This document shows, one piece after another, positions 11,376 to 23,384 of a DNA stretch of 64,000 nucleotides. The notes under the pieces were generated by a model. The model was not told where the DNA came from, searched no databases, and saw only the letters and a list, made by a program, of their open reading frames with translations. The position numbers and the translations under genes are program-made. Source of the DNA: Lichtheimia corymbifera B2541 (Eukaryota; Mucoromycota; Mucoromycetes; Mucorales; Lichtheimiaceae); assembly GCA_000697475.1 (NCBI GenBank), contig JNEU01000906.1, positions 275,915 to 339,914 of the forward strand. The letters run 5' to 3'. Position 1 is the first letter of the stretch, and each line of letters opens with the position of its first letter.

Positions 11376-11888
11376 TTATTTGTTATTAAGCACTACATTA
11401 CGAGGCTCAGAAGAAATACATCCATTGGGACTATGAGAACAGCATTTTGAAAAGGCGTACGCACATACTCGAGAGCCACTATTACAAATATTAGTATTGT
11501 TGCTGCTGCTTGTAAACAACCCCCAGAAAGAAACTTACCCATCAGTATCGCAAAAAGCATCACACTTTTTACCACTTGGTCCAAGGCAAACAGGTGCATT
11601 CTTTAATGTCCCGCATAACACTGGTATCTTTTTATGTTGATCATGTGCAAAAGCCATACATGTCAAGACACCTATACCGCATGCCTCGTCATGTATAAAT
11701 GCCTTGAGAGCGTCCTCTGTACGATCGTCGTTTTGTGATGTGTTATGCATCGATAGCACAACGCTCGATTCATTTTTCACAGAGTTGGTCACATGATGTG
11801 GTTGCTTCCTTAGATAAAATGCATGGATGGTTATGCTGAATACAGCAACAACCATCACCATCATAGCCGACCACCATCGTAGTATCAT
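11376..11888 (-). CDS. Cysteine-rich membrane-anchored or secreted protein, unknown
   Basis: Two exons, 11888-11539 and 11478-11376, join in frame to 150 aa. The N-terminus (MILRWWSAMMVMVVAVFSI) is a signal anchor or signal peptide. The mature part has a non-conserved Ser/Asn region followed by a compact cysteine-rich domain, residues about 65-140, with patterns such as ACGIGVLTC, VCLGPSGKKCDAFC and SKCCSHSPNGC, suggesting several disulphides. No family recognised. The splice is supported by consensus ends and by the continuation of the cysteine-rich domain across it. It lies between ATG17 (122 bp away) and the SNM1-type gene on the same strand. Confidence 0.6.
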
Positions 11889-12118
11889 CGTTCTTGTAGA
11901 TTGTCTGAGAAAGAGAAAATAGAGATGATAATAGTCCCACTACACCCCAACCCCCCTTGTATATAGCAGCATGGGTCTTTTTGACAAGGAAATTTGTACA
12001 CATGGGTCATGATCCGCTAGTAATGGTAAAGCATTATACTGTATTATATGTATGTAAATGTGCAATATGAGGTAGTAGTGAATGGCTATATATACAATGC
12101 AAGAGGAGTCTGTAGGGC

Positions 12119-13963
12119 TCAATCTAAGCAGATGACGATGGGTGTTTTGGCGCTTTGATGCTGTTCAATTTTGGCTTTTTTGTTGTTTCCAGATACTGAT
12201 TGCAGTGACTCGCGAGAGGTGTCATTATCTTTTGGCTGTTGTTGTTGTTGCTCCTTGATACCATCGTTCTTTGTTGGCACCGCTAATGCTTCGATTGAGC
12301 TGCCGTGCCATGTTAACGTTTCCAGAGTACTGACATGGATCGTTTTTCGTTTTGAATAGCGTTCTCGAAATTTAGCTGCTGCCCGATCATATTTGGTGGG
12401 TTGACTTTTGGTTGGTAGTTCTGGTACAGGATCATTTTCATCCGAGAACAAATAGGTATCTTGGGCTGTGTTGCTTTCATCATCCGCGGACTCGATCAAC
12501 AAGCTGATACTGCTGCTATCGTTATTACTACTGCTGCTTTGGTTGCCACTGCTGAACACGTCGGCACCATGCAAGCTGAGCAAGTTGCGCATATATTCGA
12601 CCTGATTCCATTTGCCGTGGGCCACAGTGGCGGTCAATCGTGATGGTCTCACATACTTTATGAATCCAACAATCTCGCTCAAAGATGAATGCATCGAAAA
12701 TGGAAGCACCTAAAAGAAGATTTGCAATTAGAGGAGGGGGGAAGAAAAATGATGTGCCTTTTCCTCCTCTTACCAGGTATTGATCAAGTTGAGCGTTGCG
12801 TGGTAGATCGGTACGCAGCAGATATTCTTCATTTTCGTACAATCGCATGCCAGGATCCGTCGTAGGTTTTGGGTAAATGCAAATGGTCTTGTTGCTGAGT
12901 TGACAACATGGAGATTGCCATCGACAGGAATGGAAACGCACGTTGCTGTCAAGAGTCAAAATCTCGTTGTAGCTTGAGTGTGCTGAACAATAGAGATGGT
13001 ATCGCTCAGGGGAAACATGGATCTAAGTGTTGTCATCAAATGAGTATTATCCCATGGCTGACTGAAAAGGGGTAGGAGGATATTTACCTTGCTATCATAA
13101 GTATGAGCAATGGCGAACCATAATTCTTCGTGTCCATACATCCAGAAATCAAAATAGAATTGCTGATCCTTTGGACTCTTTTGAACCAGATCAATCAACA
13201 GCTCAATGGCCTTGTCCTATAATCCAATCACGTGTATGAGACAAACCATATTAGGTATGACCTGTGTATGTACCTTTGTAATGAAATTGTCGAATTGTTG
13301 AGCGCAAAAGGTGGTGTCCATGTACAAATGGCGTATTTTGAGAGTCTCAAGAACAGATAAGGAATCGTCCACAAAGGCTGGTTCGGCTCGCATATCACCT
13401 GCATGAATGAATACATTGAGTGAGTGAGTGGCTTAAGTGAATGATTGACTTCCTTCCTTACCTGTATGAAGCACGGTCCCATTGCATCCCTGAATCAAAA
13501 TCCTGTACGACGTAGAATCCCGGTTACTATATGAACATCACTCAATGCATCATTCCTTACATAATAGCACCTGGACAATGATTTGCAGGCAAGAATGTAA
13601 TCGTCAACCTGCCGTACTCGGTGGTCTCCAGAATAAACTCTTCCATCTCGACATGCGTTATCAAAGAAGAATGTAGATATGCAAATGGCTGCTTCTTTCG
13701 TATCCTCTTGTTCAATAAAAGCTTCGCTGTGATCTCTGTGCAATGCAGTTTGCCTCTGAACTGGCTATTCTCAAGACCCTGCGTGTGGTCTACAGGAACA
13801 ACGTCTTGTCAATTGCTGTATAATAAAAGTTGACACCCTGAAAGCGCGAATGCATACCAGCATGAGCATGCGTAAGAAAATAGTATTTGACGCCAGTCTG
13901 TGATTTGAAACGATCGATAGCAATGACAGGGTATTCGCGTACTTGGCCATCGAACGTTGTCAT
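12119..13963 (-). CDS. SNM1/Artemis-type metallo-beta-lactamase DNA repair nuclease
   Basis: Seven exons: 13963-13858, 13789-13561, 13502-13462, 13398-13274, 13216-13088, 13022-12774, 12709-12119 (489 aa). The MBL/beta-CASP nuclease fold spans roughly residues 1-370. Metal motif HAHADH forms exactly at the exon 1/2 join, followed by LPANHCPGAIM and HTGDMRAEP, all characteristic of Pso2/SNM1/DCLRE1 proteins, and FDFWMYGHEELW in the beta-CASP part. The C-terminal 120 residues are Ser/Gln-rich and unconserved, ending in KTPIVICLD. The start MTTFDGQVREYPVIAIDRF resembles Artemis (DCLRE1C) more than Pso2, which normally has a long N-terminal extension. Likely role: opening hairpins or trimming ends and interstrand crosslinks in the nucleus. 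Confidence 0.87.
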
Positions 13964-14236
13964 GGTTCACGAGGAGAAACAGCCAGGAGAAGACAAAGAG
14001 GGGAGGTTTCACCTTTAAGTTTTTCCACACCCCTTTGGAAATTCCGCATTGGGTATTATGCAAAAAGTGATTTCTATCCAAGTCTTTGAAAATTACATTA
14101 TATTGAAATGATATGGAATAACTTGCGACTAGTAATGATGTAGTAAGGGTTATAAGAAGATATGGAAATGAGAGAAAGAAAAACAGGAAAAAGAAAGTAG
14201 GAGGTAGTAAAAGTAGTAGTAGAAGAGAAAAAATCA

Positions 14237-15791
14237 TCATGATTGGACACGCATCATCTTGTTCATCATGGTCATTGTTAATCGCTCCGTGCGGACACGC
14301 CATCGTTCAGCCACGCCACGAATAGCCCATTCCATGACACCTTCCTTCCATACAAGATCATGTCCTTCACCTTCGAGAATCTTGAATCGTACGTCACGTA
14401 ATCCATTAGCAAGCACTTCCACCGCTCGTATAGGGATTAAGCCATCCTTATCACCCCACACAGCTGTGATGGCAGTCTTGATTTCTGAATAGCTGAATCC
14501 AAAAGAATGGTACTTTTCCAGAGCCACAAGGACATCCAATGTTTGACCCTGTGCATAGGGCTCCGTCATCCGTAACTTGTTCATGGCAAAATACAAGGAC
14601 ATGTTTTTGGGACGCACGGCATGTCGTAATGGACGATGAGGAGGGAAATCAGTTGGGAGATCAAAATCATCATCATCAAAAGATGCAAGCAGTTCGTCTT
14701 CTTCTTCAAGCGTCATGGATGGAATATTCTGCTGTGATACGTTGCTGAAGGTGGGTAATTGGTTGTTTTCATTAAAGCGTGGTGAAGATGGATTGGAAAA
14801 GGTGCTGATACTTGCGTCCTCATCGGTGGTTGATGTTGATGTGGTGGATGGGGTTGTTGATGCGGAAGGTGTTGTTGTTGCCATGGTAGGTGCTGATTTG
14901 TTAAGCATCCACATGACATCCATTGCTAAGGATACGGTGCGTGTAACCAACATGGCAGGTAATCGACGAGACCATTTGAAGGTATTGGCAGCGTGTGTTG
15001 ATACCCATGGTGAAATCAGGAATAATGGACCCACGACACGTGTAGGATATTTGTGTGCAATCGCCATGGCAAATACAGCACCCACGGATTGTGCAATAAT
15101 GCTGAAACGTCGTATATCCAAGTGATCAGCCAGCTGAATCACCACCTCTAACAACAGTAAATTCCTCCCATTTGTGAGCCATCCTATATCCTGCAAACCA
15201 TGGTCCTCTCCTCTCCTCCCTCCTCTTTTCCATTGATACTACTTACCAGCCCATTCCAAGACACTCATCTCTTGAGCACTGCATTCTTCACTAAGCCCAT
15301 ACCTACAATAGAGAGTTTCAATATCACGTGCATTGGCAACACAATGATGTTGTTACTTACCCAGGTCGCTCTGGCCAAATGGTCCGGATATTATGCCTCT
15401 TTGCCAAGTCATCAAACATGACACCCACCAGTCGACTGCATCCATGACCACCAATGATAAATGCTGGATGGCCTGTTTCGACAGCTCCATATTCTGCAAA
15501 TCCAACACGATGGGCTTTAAGACGTCCCCCTGGTGTTCCTGAAAACTGAAACGTTTGATGCACTCTTGGTTCGCGTAATATGTCGACTCGAGGCGTGCGT
15601 GCTGTTGGACTTGTCACTTGTTCCTTCATATCAATAGTGTCATAGACTAGATTCAACGATGCTGGATCGTCGTCTTGTGAGCGCTGTTTGGCAGGTTGAG
15701 GTGCATTGCTTCTCGGTAAAGGTGTGGATCGTGAGCCAGTGGGCACATTGACCGATGGGACGGGATCCTGGCAAAGAAAATCCCTTTCCAT
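14237..15791 (-). CDS. Alpha/beta hydrolase fold protein
   Basis: Three exons, 15791-15361, 15302-15247 and 15183-14237, give 477 aa. Residues about 90-150 hold the start of an alpha/beta hydrolase core (GHPAFIIGGHGCSRLVGVMF, oxyanion-like region, then NIRTIWPERPGYGLSEE). The nucleophile elbow is IIAQSVGAVFAM (Ser). The acid is probably the Asp in VWGDKDGLIP and the His is in LEGEGHDLVW, so the triad is intact. A low-complexity Thr/Ser/Pro then acidic insert of about 90 residues splits the cap from the C-terminal strands; such inserts are often disordered. The first 80 residues are also low complexity. No substrate can be predicted. Confidence 0.8.
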
Positions 15792-16161
15792 GGTTCAAGT
15801 ATTTTCTTGCTGTGTGGTCAAGGTCGATAAATGAGGGGAAAAGGACAAGGAGAGTAACAGCAATAAAGATAGCGAGAGAGAGGGAAGGAAAGAGAGAAAG
15901 AGAGAGATATTGCCAATGACTCCGTGTAACCTTTGCATATAAAAGCCCAATCAAATTGCTACCCGAATATGTGCAGAAATACGCAAGACAATTATGTATT
16001 AGAACGTCTTCAATGACAAGGCATAATAAGAATTCTTATGCAGTAAAAGGAGTGTATGATAAAAAGAAGGCGGGATATAACATTCGCAGAATGAGATCAG
16101 GGGGGGAGAGTGGGGAAATGTCCATTTACGTGATGATGGTGGTGTCTTATGTCTATATGAT
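15792..16161. other. Intergenic between hydrolase start and F-box stop
   Basis: 370 bp, GA-rich near the hydrolase start (15830-15910). Probably promoter of the hydrolase gene. Nothing else seen. Confidence 0.4.
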
Positions 16162-17049
16162 TCACATTGTCTTTTTCTTTTTGATCCATCCAACAGAGGT
16201 TGTACAAACATGGCTTGTGTGGTTCTTTTTCTTTTGTTGCCATAGCAATGAAAGATGGATGTGAACGTGTGTTGGGGTCACGTAGCGATCCTGATCGCTC
16301 CCGCTACCCTCATCCACACGATATCCCATTTGCCACACGCTGTTGTTGTTGTTGCTGCTGCTGCTGCCTGGCACCATCCTGTTTGAGCAACTCACATGAT
16401 GACCCGCTTGAGAGACTTTTAAAGGTCGTTTCTTAGACATTAAGGCATTCGTATTGTTATCCATATCGGCTGTCGTAGGTGTCATGCTATCGAGAGTGTG
16501 CCATGATGCCTGTCGTCTGTTTAAAGATTCATGCCGTGGTGATGGTCCACTTTTGTTTGCAGGCTGATGGCCTAAATCGCTCATGCATAAACGACGAAGC
16601 GTGGGAAGGGCAGCATAATTGTCATTACGAACGCGCTTGGGTGTGGATATCAATGGTAGAAATGTAGCCATCATCTTTTCTTCATCCAAGGCCTGAAAAA
16701 AATAGTGCGTTGTGAAGCGACGACGACCCTCTTGGTCAATCAACGTATTGAGCTGGATTCCAGGCAGCATATAGCGTCGAATTAAATCCACGGCGATACG
16801 TCGAAACCTGGGTGTTACAGCTGCAATGGTGCATAGCATCTCAATATCAACATCTTGAATCGAAAGCAAAATCAGTGTGATTATTTCATCCGGTAAATGG
16901 TCAATGGTAGCTGCTTCCTTGCTCTGTGGATATATTGTGGTTGCAGAAAATCGCTTAGATCTGAAGAATGGATTGCTGGTGGTGGTGGTGGTATGATGTT
17001 GCAGCTTCAATAGTGATTGTGCATGGTTGGGAAAGAATTTTAAGCGCAT
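16162..17049 (-). CDS. F-box-like protein
   Basis: Single exon, 295 aa. Residues about 48-95 form an F-box-like helical motif: IDHLPDEIITLILLSIQD then LCTIAAVTPRFRRIAVDLI. F-box proteins recruit substrates to SCF ubiquitin ligases. After it come a conserved-looking stretch (HYFFQALDEEKMMATFLPLI) and a Ser/Asn-rich tail; a CTG/GTT triplet run at 16340-16370 encodes the SSSSNNNN tract. The last 40 residues (basic, ending KKKKTM) look unlike protein and the true 3' end may involve a splice that I cannot fix. No leucine-rich or WD repeats follow. Confidence 0.62.
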   Translation of the reverse strand: MRLKFFPNHAQSLLKLQHHTTTTTSNPFFRSKRFSATTIYPQSKEAATIDHLPDEIITLILLSIQDVDIEMLCTIAAVTPRFRRIAVDLIRRYMLPGIQLNTLIDQEGRRRFTTHYFFQALDEEKMMATFLPLISTPKRVRNDNYAALPTLRRLCMSDLGHQPANKSGPSPRHESLNRRQASWHTLDSMTPTTADMDNNTNALMSKKRPLKVSQAGHHVSCSNRMVPGSSSSNNNNSVWQMGYRVDEGSGSDQDRYVTPTHVHIHLSLLWQQKKKNHTSHVCTTSVGWIKKKKTM

Positions 17050-19347
17050 GATGCTGATGTTGTATTGAAAGGAAAAAGAAGAAGAATGGACATGTCCAGA
17101 AGGGCGGATGCAGGAAACCTTTTTTTAAAAAAGATGGAACGCCTGATCTGTGGGGAACGCATATATGCTACTTACCATCATCAAACTCACACCCCCCTTA
17201 GCTTAGACACTCGTTTATTCCACGCCTTGTCTCCTTTTTTAGTCATGTCACGATAGCTCATGAGAGAAATGCCAATTCTTCAAGTTGCATTCTTGGCGAT
17301 TGTATCATAGCAACCACTGTAAAAGGCTCATTGCTGATAACTGCTGAATGGCTCGGCGTCTAATCATCATCATTTTTGAGCTCCAGTACTCCCTTCAATT
17401 ACCAATTAAATCTGCAGGTGGTGTTGTCGCGTGTGACCTTAAAGACGTCCGAAGCCCTCTTTGTGTATCACTTTTGTGGGCTTATTCATTCAACAATTTA
17501 TGTTCTCCTGATCACCTGGACGAGCTGCTTCAATGAACAAGCCGGGTGAATACGATATCGTATCACGACCGTGCTCTTTAGGTTCTTCACTTGTTCAACG
17601 TTACACTATCTCCACACTCCGTCCGCATTTTTGTATACGAACGTTATAACATCATCCAGCGGCCACTCATTGGTTCTATAAGCACGATATTGTCCACGGA
17701 TAAAAGATCGACTCTGTTTGTTACATTCTTCAATTTGAATTTTGTTTCTGGTGGTGCCTGTCGACTGCAATTGCTGAATCAAGATGAACAATGGGACTAT
17801 CATGTGAACAGCAAGCTGATCCTATCATTGAAAATACAATGTACAACGCATCCAGTAAACCGGCCATTCTTGAATTTCCCAGTGCAAAAATAAACGCATG
17901 CACCTTTTTCCGGTACTATGGTGAGCAAGGTCTTTTTACCGTGTTAATCGTTACAACTCTTTAGCCAATCAACGAACGATCAACATTACTCCTTGTATGG
18001 CAAATGGTGGATCGTCAACCAATGTGAGGTCGCGTGATGGGTGTTTATCCATAGTTGATTAGGGCGCATGCATGTGCATCAGCTGCTGCTGTGCAGCGTC
18101 AAATTGTGAAGCACCCGAAAACAAAAGGAATTGGGAGACGATGGCGCCCAGTGAAGGGGGAGTAAAGACATATATTTAGCACATTTAGAAAGGATCTGGT
18201 TGCATTGCCACCACCCCTCCTCCATTATACTACATTAACCATAATCCAAACTCGATATTAGCATAGGAAACAAAAGTACTCCAATAATACCATCTACAAG
18301 ATTCCTGCCTTTAGAATGTAAATCCAACATTACAAACAATGCACATCATCCCCGAAAAAGGGAGGCCATGATCCGCACAATGGAAGTGCCACATTTTTTT
18401 AATAGGCATCGAGTACAGCAATCAGCTATTAAAAGTATCTCCTCTTGCGATTATCAAAGACAAATGTTGAACTCGCTAAGCCTCGCACATGTCAAAGTGT
18501 TTGACACACCAAGAAACTGACACACCCAACAAGAGGGCAGCAGCGTTGAAGTGTTTGTACCGCATTATCCCGATCCATAGTGGATCTGTTATTTATAGGC
18601 ATCTCCTCTCTCATTTCCTAGTCTTAGCTTCTATTTCTAGGGATCCCTGTTTCACTGCCTCGCATTATCTTGTTGTTGATATTTCCCCTACCCCAACCCA
18701 ACTGGTCAAATAGTGCATTGAATGTCAACAACATCCGCATCAGACAAGATAGGAAGGACATGTGAGGACCAGTGGGGTCTTTGATATGTAGTCCTCATAC
18801 ATAGTACATATAAAGGGCTATTCAATGCCAGCGATTCAGGCACATCATGCGTCGTGTGGTTGATTATCGACCACCCTTTGATATACACCGGAACATCTTT
18901 TCCCCCACAGGTGCAAACACACATGCACCCATTATGCAGCTTATTCGAAATAGACGTTGGGTTTATTTTCAATCAGGGTGGGAACATCCATACTGCAAGT
19001 GATACTCCCAAGTTGCTTCAAGTTTTGTTGGCCCGTATTATCATCCGTGGGCGTTGTTTTATTATCATACTCTCGATTCAACATCCTAGGCACGTGATGA
19101 TTTCGCTTATACTATCTTTATGTACATGATAGGATACGATATAATTATCTAGCTAAAGACAAGAATGCAAAGGATGTATGATAAATGATGGCTACTATAC
19201 TACTAGAAGCAATGTCATGGTGGAATGTATTGAGCAAATAGGGATAAATTGAGTTATGTGTGATATGGGATATGATCATACAAATGTGAGCTTTGATCAC
19301 CCGCTGATTTGTTGCCTCGCGTTGAAACGCGTGTGTCTGCTGAGTAA
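17050..19347. other. Long gene-poor region
   Basis: 2.3 kb between divergent genes. Weak open frames exist, the longest a 100-codon one on the plus strand at 17591-17893 with no recognised family, no clear splice context and ordinary AT-rich composition. Near 18489-18713 another short frame is equally unsupported. I see no RNA gene or repeat unit; part must be promoter of the uracil-DNA glycosylase and the F-box gene. Confidence 0.45.
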
Positions 19348-20801
19348 ATGAGCGTGTCATGGCGAAATATTGGCAGGTTGTTCCGCTGCAACAGACTCTT
19401 TTTGACACGATCGCCCGCCACCATGCAAACCGATAAGAACAGCAACAACAAACGACCCCTCGAGGAGAAGAATGAAAGCACTGCAAAGAAGCCTGCCACT
19501 CGACAAGCATCGCTTTTGAGCATGTTCAAGCCCAAGGTGGTGGAAAAGGACGTTCAAGCACTTGGTGTCAAAACTTCTTCGCGTAAACCCATCGATCTGT
19601 TGCCCGACATTAGCGACGAAATGAAGGAGCTCTTGGACTTGGAACTCACGACTATGCAGTATGACTGGTTCAAGGCACTGAAACCAGAGTTCACAAAGCC
19701 ATACTTTATCGAAGTAAGACCACCCCACCCCTGAATACATGGATATAAGGCCACTCACTCATTTGTTGACATGATCTAGCTCAAGAAATTCCTCAAAGCC
19801 GAAAAGGATGCCAAAAACACCATCTTTCCTCCAGGTACGTAAGGGGGGTTGGGATCAGGGCATGGTCATGAAACTCAATACCCTTTACATACAGCACCAC
19901 AAATATACAGCTGGTCAAACTACACGCCACCATCTAAAGTGAAGGTTGTTATCATTGGCCAAGGTGAGCAGTCCATTTCAGTTGCCTAGCAACGAATGCC
20001 TGGTTACATGAACGCGAGTGCCTGACTTTATGTTGCATAGATCCTTATCACAACTATAACCAAGCACATGGTCTCTGCTTTTCTGTTGTCAAAGGCGTCA
20101 AGGTGCCTCCCTCCCTCGTCAACATTTATAAGGCTGTTACACGCGATTATCCTGACTTTAAGACACCTAACCATGGGTAAGGATAACGTCAACGGGCATA
20201 GAGTGGATATGGATAATAATGAACGTCTGTATAGGTTCCTTGAAAACTGGGCAAAGCAAGGTGTGTTGCTACTCAATACGTCGTTGACAGTCCGTGCGCA
20301 TCAAGCTGCAAGCCATGCTGGTAAAGGTTGGGAAAAGTTCACAGGTAATATATCAAAAAGACGTTTTTTGGGCTTCGTGTCATTGTTGACGTGGTCATGT
20401 ATCCTTTAGATGCCGTTATTAGTCATTTGAGTGAAAAGAATGCACACATTGTTTTCATGCTGTGGGGCTCACATGCGCAAAGCAGAAGCGGACGGATCAA
20501 CAAATCGGTAAGTTTTCTCATATCGCGTCATTTAACATGATATATATATATATATTCATCCTGGTTATATATAATAGAAACATTTGGTGTTGAAATCGGT
20601 ACATCCTTCACCCCTGTCAGCCCATCGTAAGTTTAACTTTTACAAAGGTACACGCTTAAACCTCCTCGACTCATTCACACACCCTCTCTTTTATTTTGCA
20701 ACTCAGGTGGTTTCTTTGAATGTGGTCATTTCAAGGCTGCCAATGAATACCTTGTCAAGAACGCTCGTTCGGCTATCAATTGGAATTGCTTGTGCGACTA
20801 G
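19348..20801 (+). CDS. UNG1: Uracil-DNA glycosylase
   Basis: Family 1 UDG that excises uracil from DNA to start base-excision repair. Eight exons: 19348-19713, 19780-19834, 19895-19963, 20041-20176, 20235-20344, 20410-20507, 20578-20626, 20707-20801 (325 aa). All key motifs are present: water-activating [31 protein letters not shown], and the DNA-intercalating loop [17 protein letters not shown]. Residues 26-75 are basic and polar, including a PCNA-binding-like QASLLSMF segment as in nuclear UNG. The first ATG (19348) adds an Arg-rich, acid-free leader ([20 protein letters not shown]) that looks mitochondrial; the ATG at 19423 would give a nuclear form. Catalytic assignment is certain; dual targeting is inferred. 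Confidence 0.95.
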
Positions 20802-22067
20802 GTTCTTGCATCATATTCCTTTTTTCCCCCATCTCGCCATCGTTATCATCATCACCATCATTCAAATCAATATCAATATGTACCTCCTTTTGAAAGCGAC
20901 ATATGATTTGTGATATGCGGAAAACAGAGGGAGAGTGAGGGAGTGAGAGGGACGTATTGTACATATACATGCTTTCGTTGCGTCTCTCGATCTTTTTCAA
21001 CAGGGTGATTGGCCTCCGTGATCTTTATACGTCATTGGAATAGTGCCATATTTCTGGTATTAGAATCGAGCCGATAGTTATTATTATGATGAACTGTAAG
21101 GAGAACAAGGGATACGAGTGAGGATAAAGAGAGAGCCGAAAAGGCGCGGAAGAAAGAAAAACATATAGCTGATAGGAGATGATTGTAAGTAGGGTATAGC
21201 GCTTGAAAAGGAGAGGAAAGGGAGTCAGATAGCAGATCTTCACAGTGGTATATCGCATGAGAATGACCTATAGACAAAAACATAAAAGATGCCTGCGTGG
21301 GGGTGTGTGTATGTATGTACTCCTTGATCAATGAGGGTAACGTGCTGGGTAAAAAAAAAGTCATCCGTATTGTGCCTTACTGGGAGAAAATAGGCGTCCG
21401 TGGATCGCATATATTCACCACAACAGCAAAAAAAGTGAAAGGGGGTGTTGCAGTATATGGAATGAGATGACAGATTCGATCGACACAGCTAAAAGCACTT
21501 TATAGACACACACGCGTATGATGTGTGTGATAGGGAGACCTCCCATTTTAAAGTTAGGCTTTATAATGAATTACCCACCTTCTTAAGGAGCATATCCCAT
21601 TTGTTTGTTGCCCTGTTTTCTTTGATGCCCTAGGTCTCATTTTATTTTCTGCACGTCTTGATCCCAAGAAGAATGAAGAATAAAAGCATGAAGATAGATG
21701 CTGAATCGAATCAAAGTGATTCAGGCGATTTGTTGAATATCGATGAGTGCGTGTGTATGTGTGTGTGTGTATGTGGCTGACTGAAAGGAGGTCTACAGGT
21801 GCTGGCACACGTACAATCGGGGAAGGTTTGATGGGACCGTAAAAGCAAGGGAGTGTTTTTTTTGAGCACAGCCCTACACCCTAAAAGGGCAGAAGCAACA
21901 ATCAAAGAGATACGCGTGCGAAAAAAGTAACCCAGGAGGTGAAAAAAGACTCATCAGGCTAATTGAGCGATAAAAGGAACCGGTTTTTTTTTCACTTTTA
22001 CCTTTCTTCTCTGCCTTCTTCTTTGTACTCGATTTCGACACCGCTTATCGGAAAGCTAAATCAAACA
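20802..22067. other. Intergenic, low-complexity
   Basis: 1.27 kb between two plus-strand genes. Pyrimidine-rich on the minus strand at 20990-21300 and with short GT repeats near 21300 and 21750. Open frames here are low-complexity and unsupported. The last 200 bp should hold the promoter of the seven-helix protein gene. Confidence 0.45.
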
Positions 22068-23384
22068 ATGGACCCCACAACGAACGAATCTGTGGATGTG
22101 CTACGCAATATTGTCATGGAGGTACAGCCGGATACGAGCGAGATCGTATCACAAGGCATTGCTCTCGTATCATGCACCATCATGTGTGCACTCTTTGGCA
22201 TGAAAACATACAACGTGCAATTCAAATACTTGACCTACTCTCGATGGCTGGTCGTCATGTTATACATCAACTCATGGGCTTTCACCTATACTGCTGTCGT
22301 CTTGTCTTCTACCAATAATGGTAAGTGGTAGTAACAAGTTCATATAGGTGGCTCGTGCTGACATGTGTGTGTGCAATAGAAAATCATTTATCTTGTTTGC
22401 TCTCCGAGTTGACATGTGATGTGTTTTACGCCGCTACCAAGCTCACGATTTACTTTTGGTATGTTTCAGTAATGCTCTTTAGGAAACGCATGCTAACAGC
22501 AAGTTTAATTCAACAACAGGTTGATTGAAAAAGTTTGGGTTGTCTCTGCTGTGCGGAAATCAAGATTGAAGACAGGTTCATACAAGTTCCACCTTTGTTT
22601 GATGGCCCCATATGTCATTATTTTTGGTCTTATGGTACGGATCAGCTGCCCACTTTCCCAACAAAGGCAAATACTTATACTTGTCAATTTGACAGCTTAT
22701 GTACCACATTGCGGAAATTGAAGAGTCAGGCGTTTGCTGGATCGGTCTTCAACCTATCGCCAGTATCCCCTTGCTCGTAAGTAGTACTAGGATCATCATC
22801 ATTATAGCAGATATTAACCGTTATTCTATAGAGCTATGATTTCGTACGTAAAACTTATAGAGTCCACTGCCAACTTTGACTAACCTTGCTGCATCCAATT
22901 TACTATATAGGTCTTCAATTTGTATATGACTATCCTCTTTATCAAGCCCTTGATGAAGGTTAGCAAGAGCGTACACAGCGACTGGAAGCAAACTCGATTG
23001 CACGATGTAGCTCGTCGTACACTTATTGCATCGGTTGTATGCTTGCTCGTATCATCCGCCAATATTCTTGCATTGACCATCATGAACGGCCGTGAACGTG
23101 GTGTTGTTTGCTTGACATGCTGCACCATTGATGTCACTATTAACGTAATCACCATTCATTGGGTCACGTCCAATCCAACAGGCAAGACAACCAAGGAACA
23201 AATCAACAGCACATCGAATCCCAATGAAACTATGCATGGCACATTTGACAATGGCCCTGAAAAGAGAAATGATTTTGATGCTATTGGCATGGAACACGAC
23301 CCAAGCAACGGCCGATTAATTATGGTAACACCGCATGATGATGATGGCAATTCGTCTCCAAGTTCCAGCATCCATAAGCACTAA
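22068..23384 (+). CDS. Seven-helix membrane protein, receptor-like, unknown family
   Basis: Six exons: 22068-22320, 22380-22458, 22520-22634, 22696-22776, 22832-22843 (12 nt) and 22911-23384, 337 aa. Seven hydrophobic segments can be counted: IALVSCTIMCALFGM, WLVVMLYINSWAFTYTAVVL, DVFYAATKLTIYFWL, LCLMAPYVIIFGLMLMY, ASIPLLSYDFVFNLYMTILF, LIASVVCLLVSSANILALTI, CLTCCTIDVTINVITIHWV. The N-terminus is short and extracellular-like; the C-terminal 80 residues are polar and probably cytosolic. The topology suggests a GPCR-like sensor, but there is no diagnostic motif. The 12-nt exon encodes SYDF and is flanked by consensus splice sites. Start ATG 22068 is preferred over upstream in-frame codons because it removes a pyrimidine-tract leader. 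Confidence 0.72.

Noticed and set aside
14715..15125. 136-codon plus-strand frame with Val/Asp-rich repeats
   Set aside because: Antisense shadow of the hydrolase low-complexity region.
17591..17893. 100-codon plus-strand frame
   Set aside because: No start context, splice partner or family; left as intergenic.
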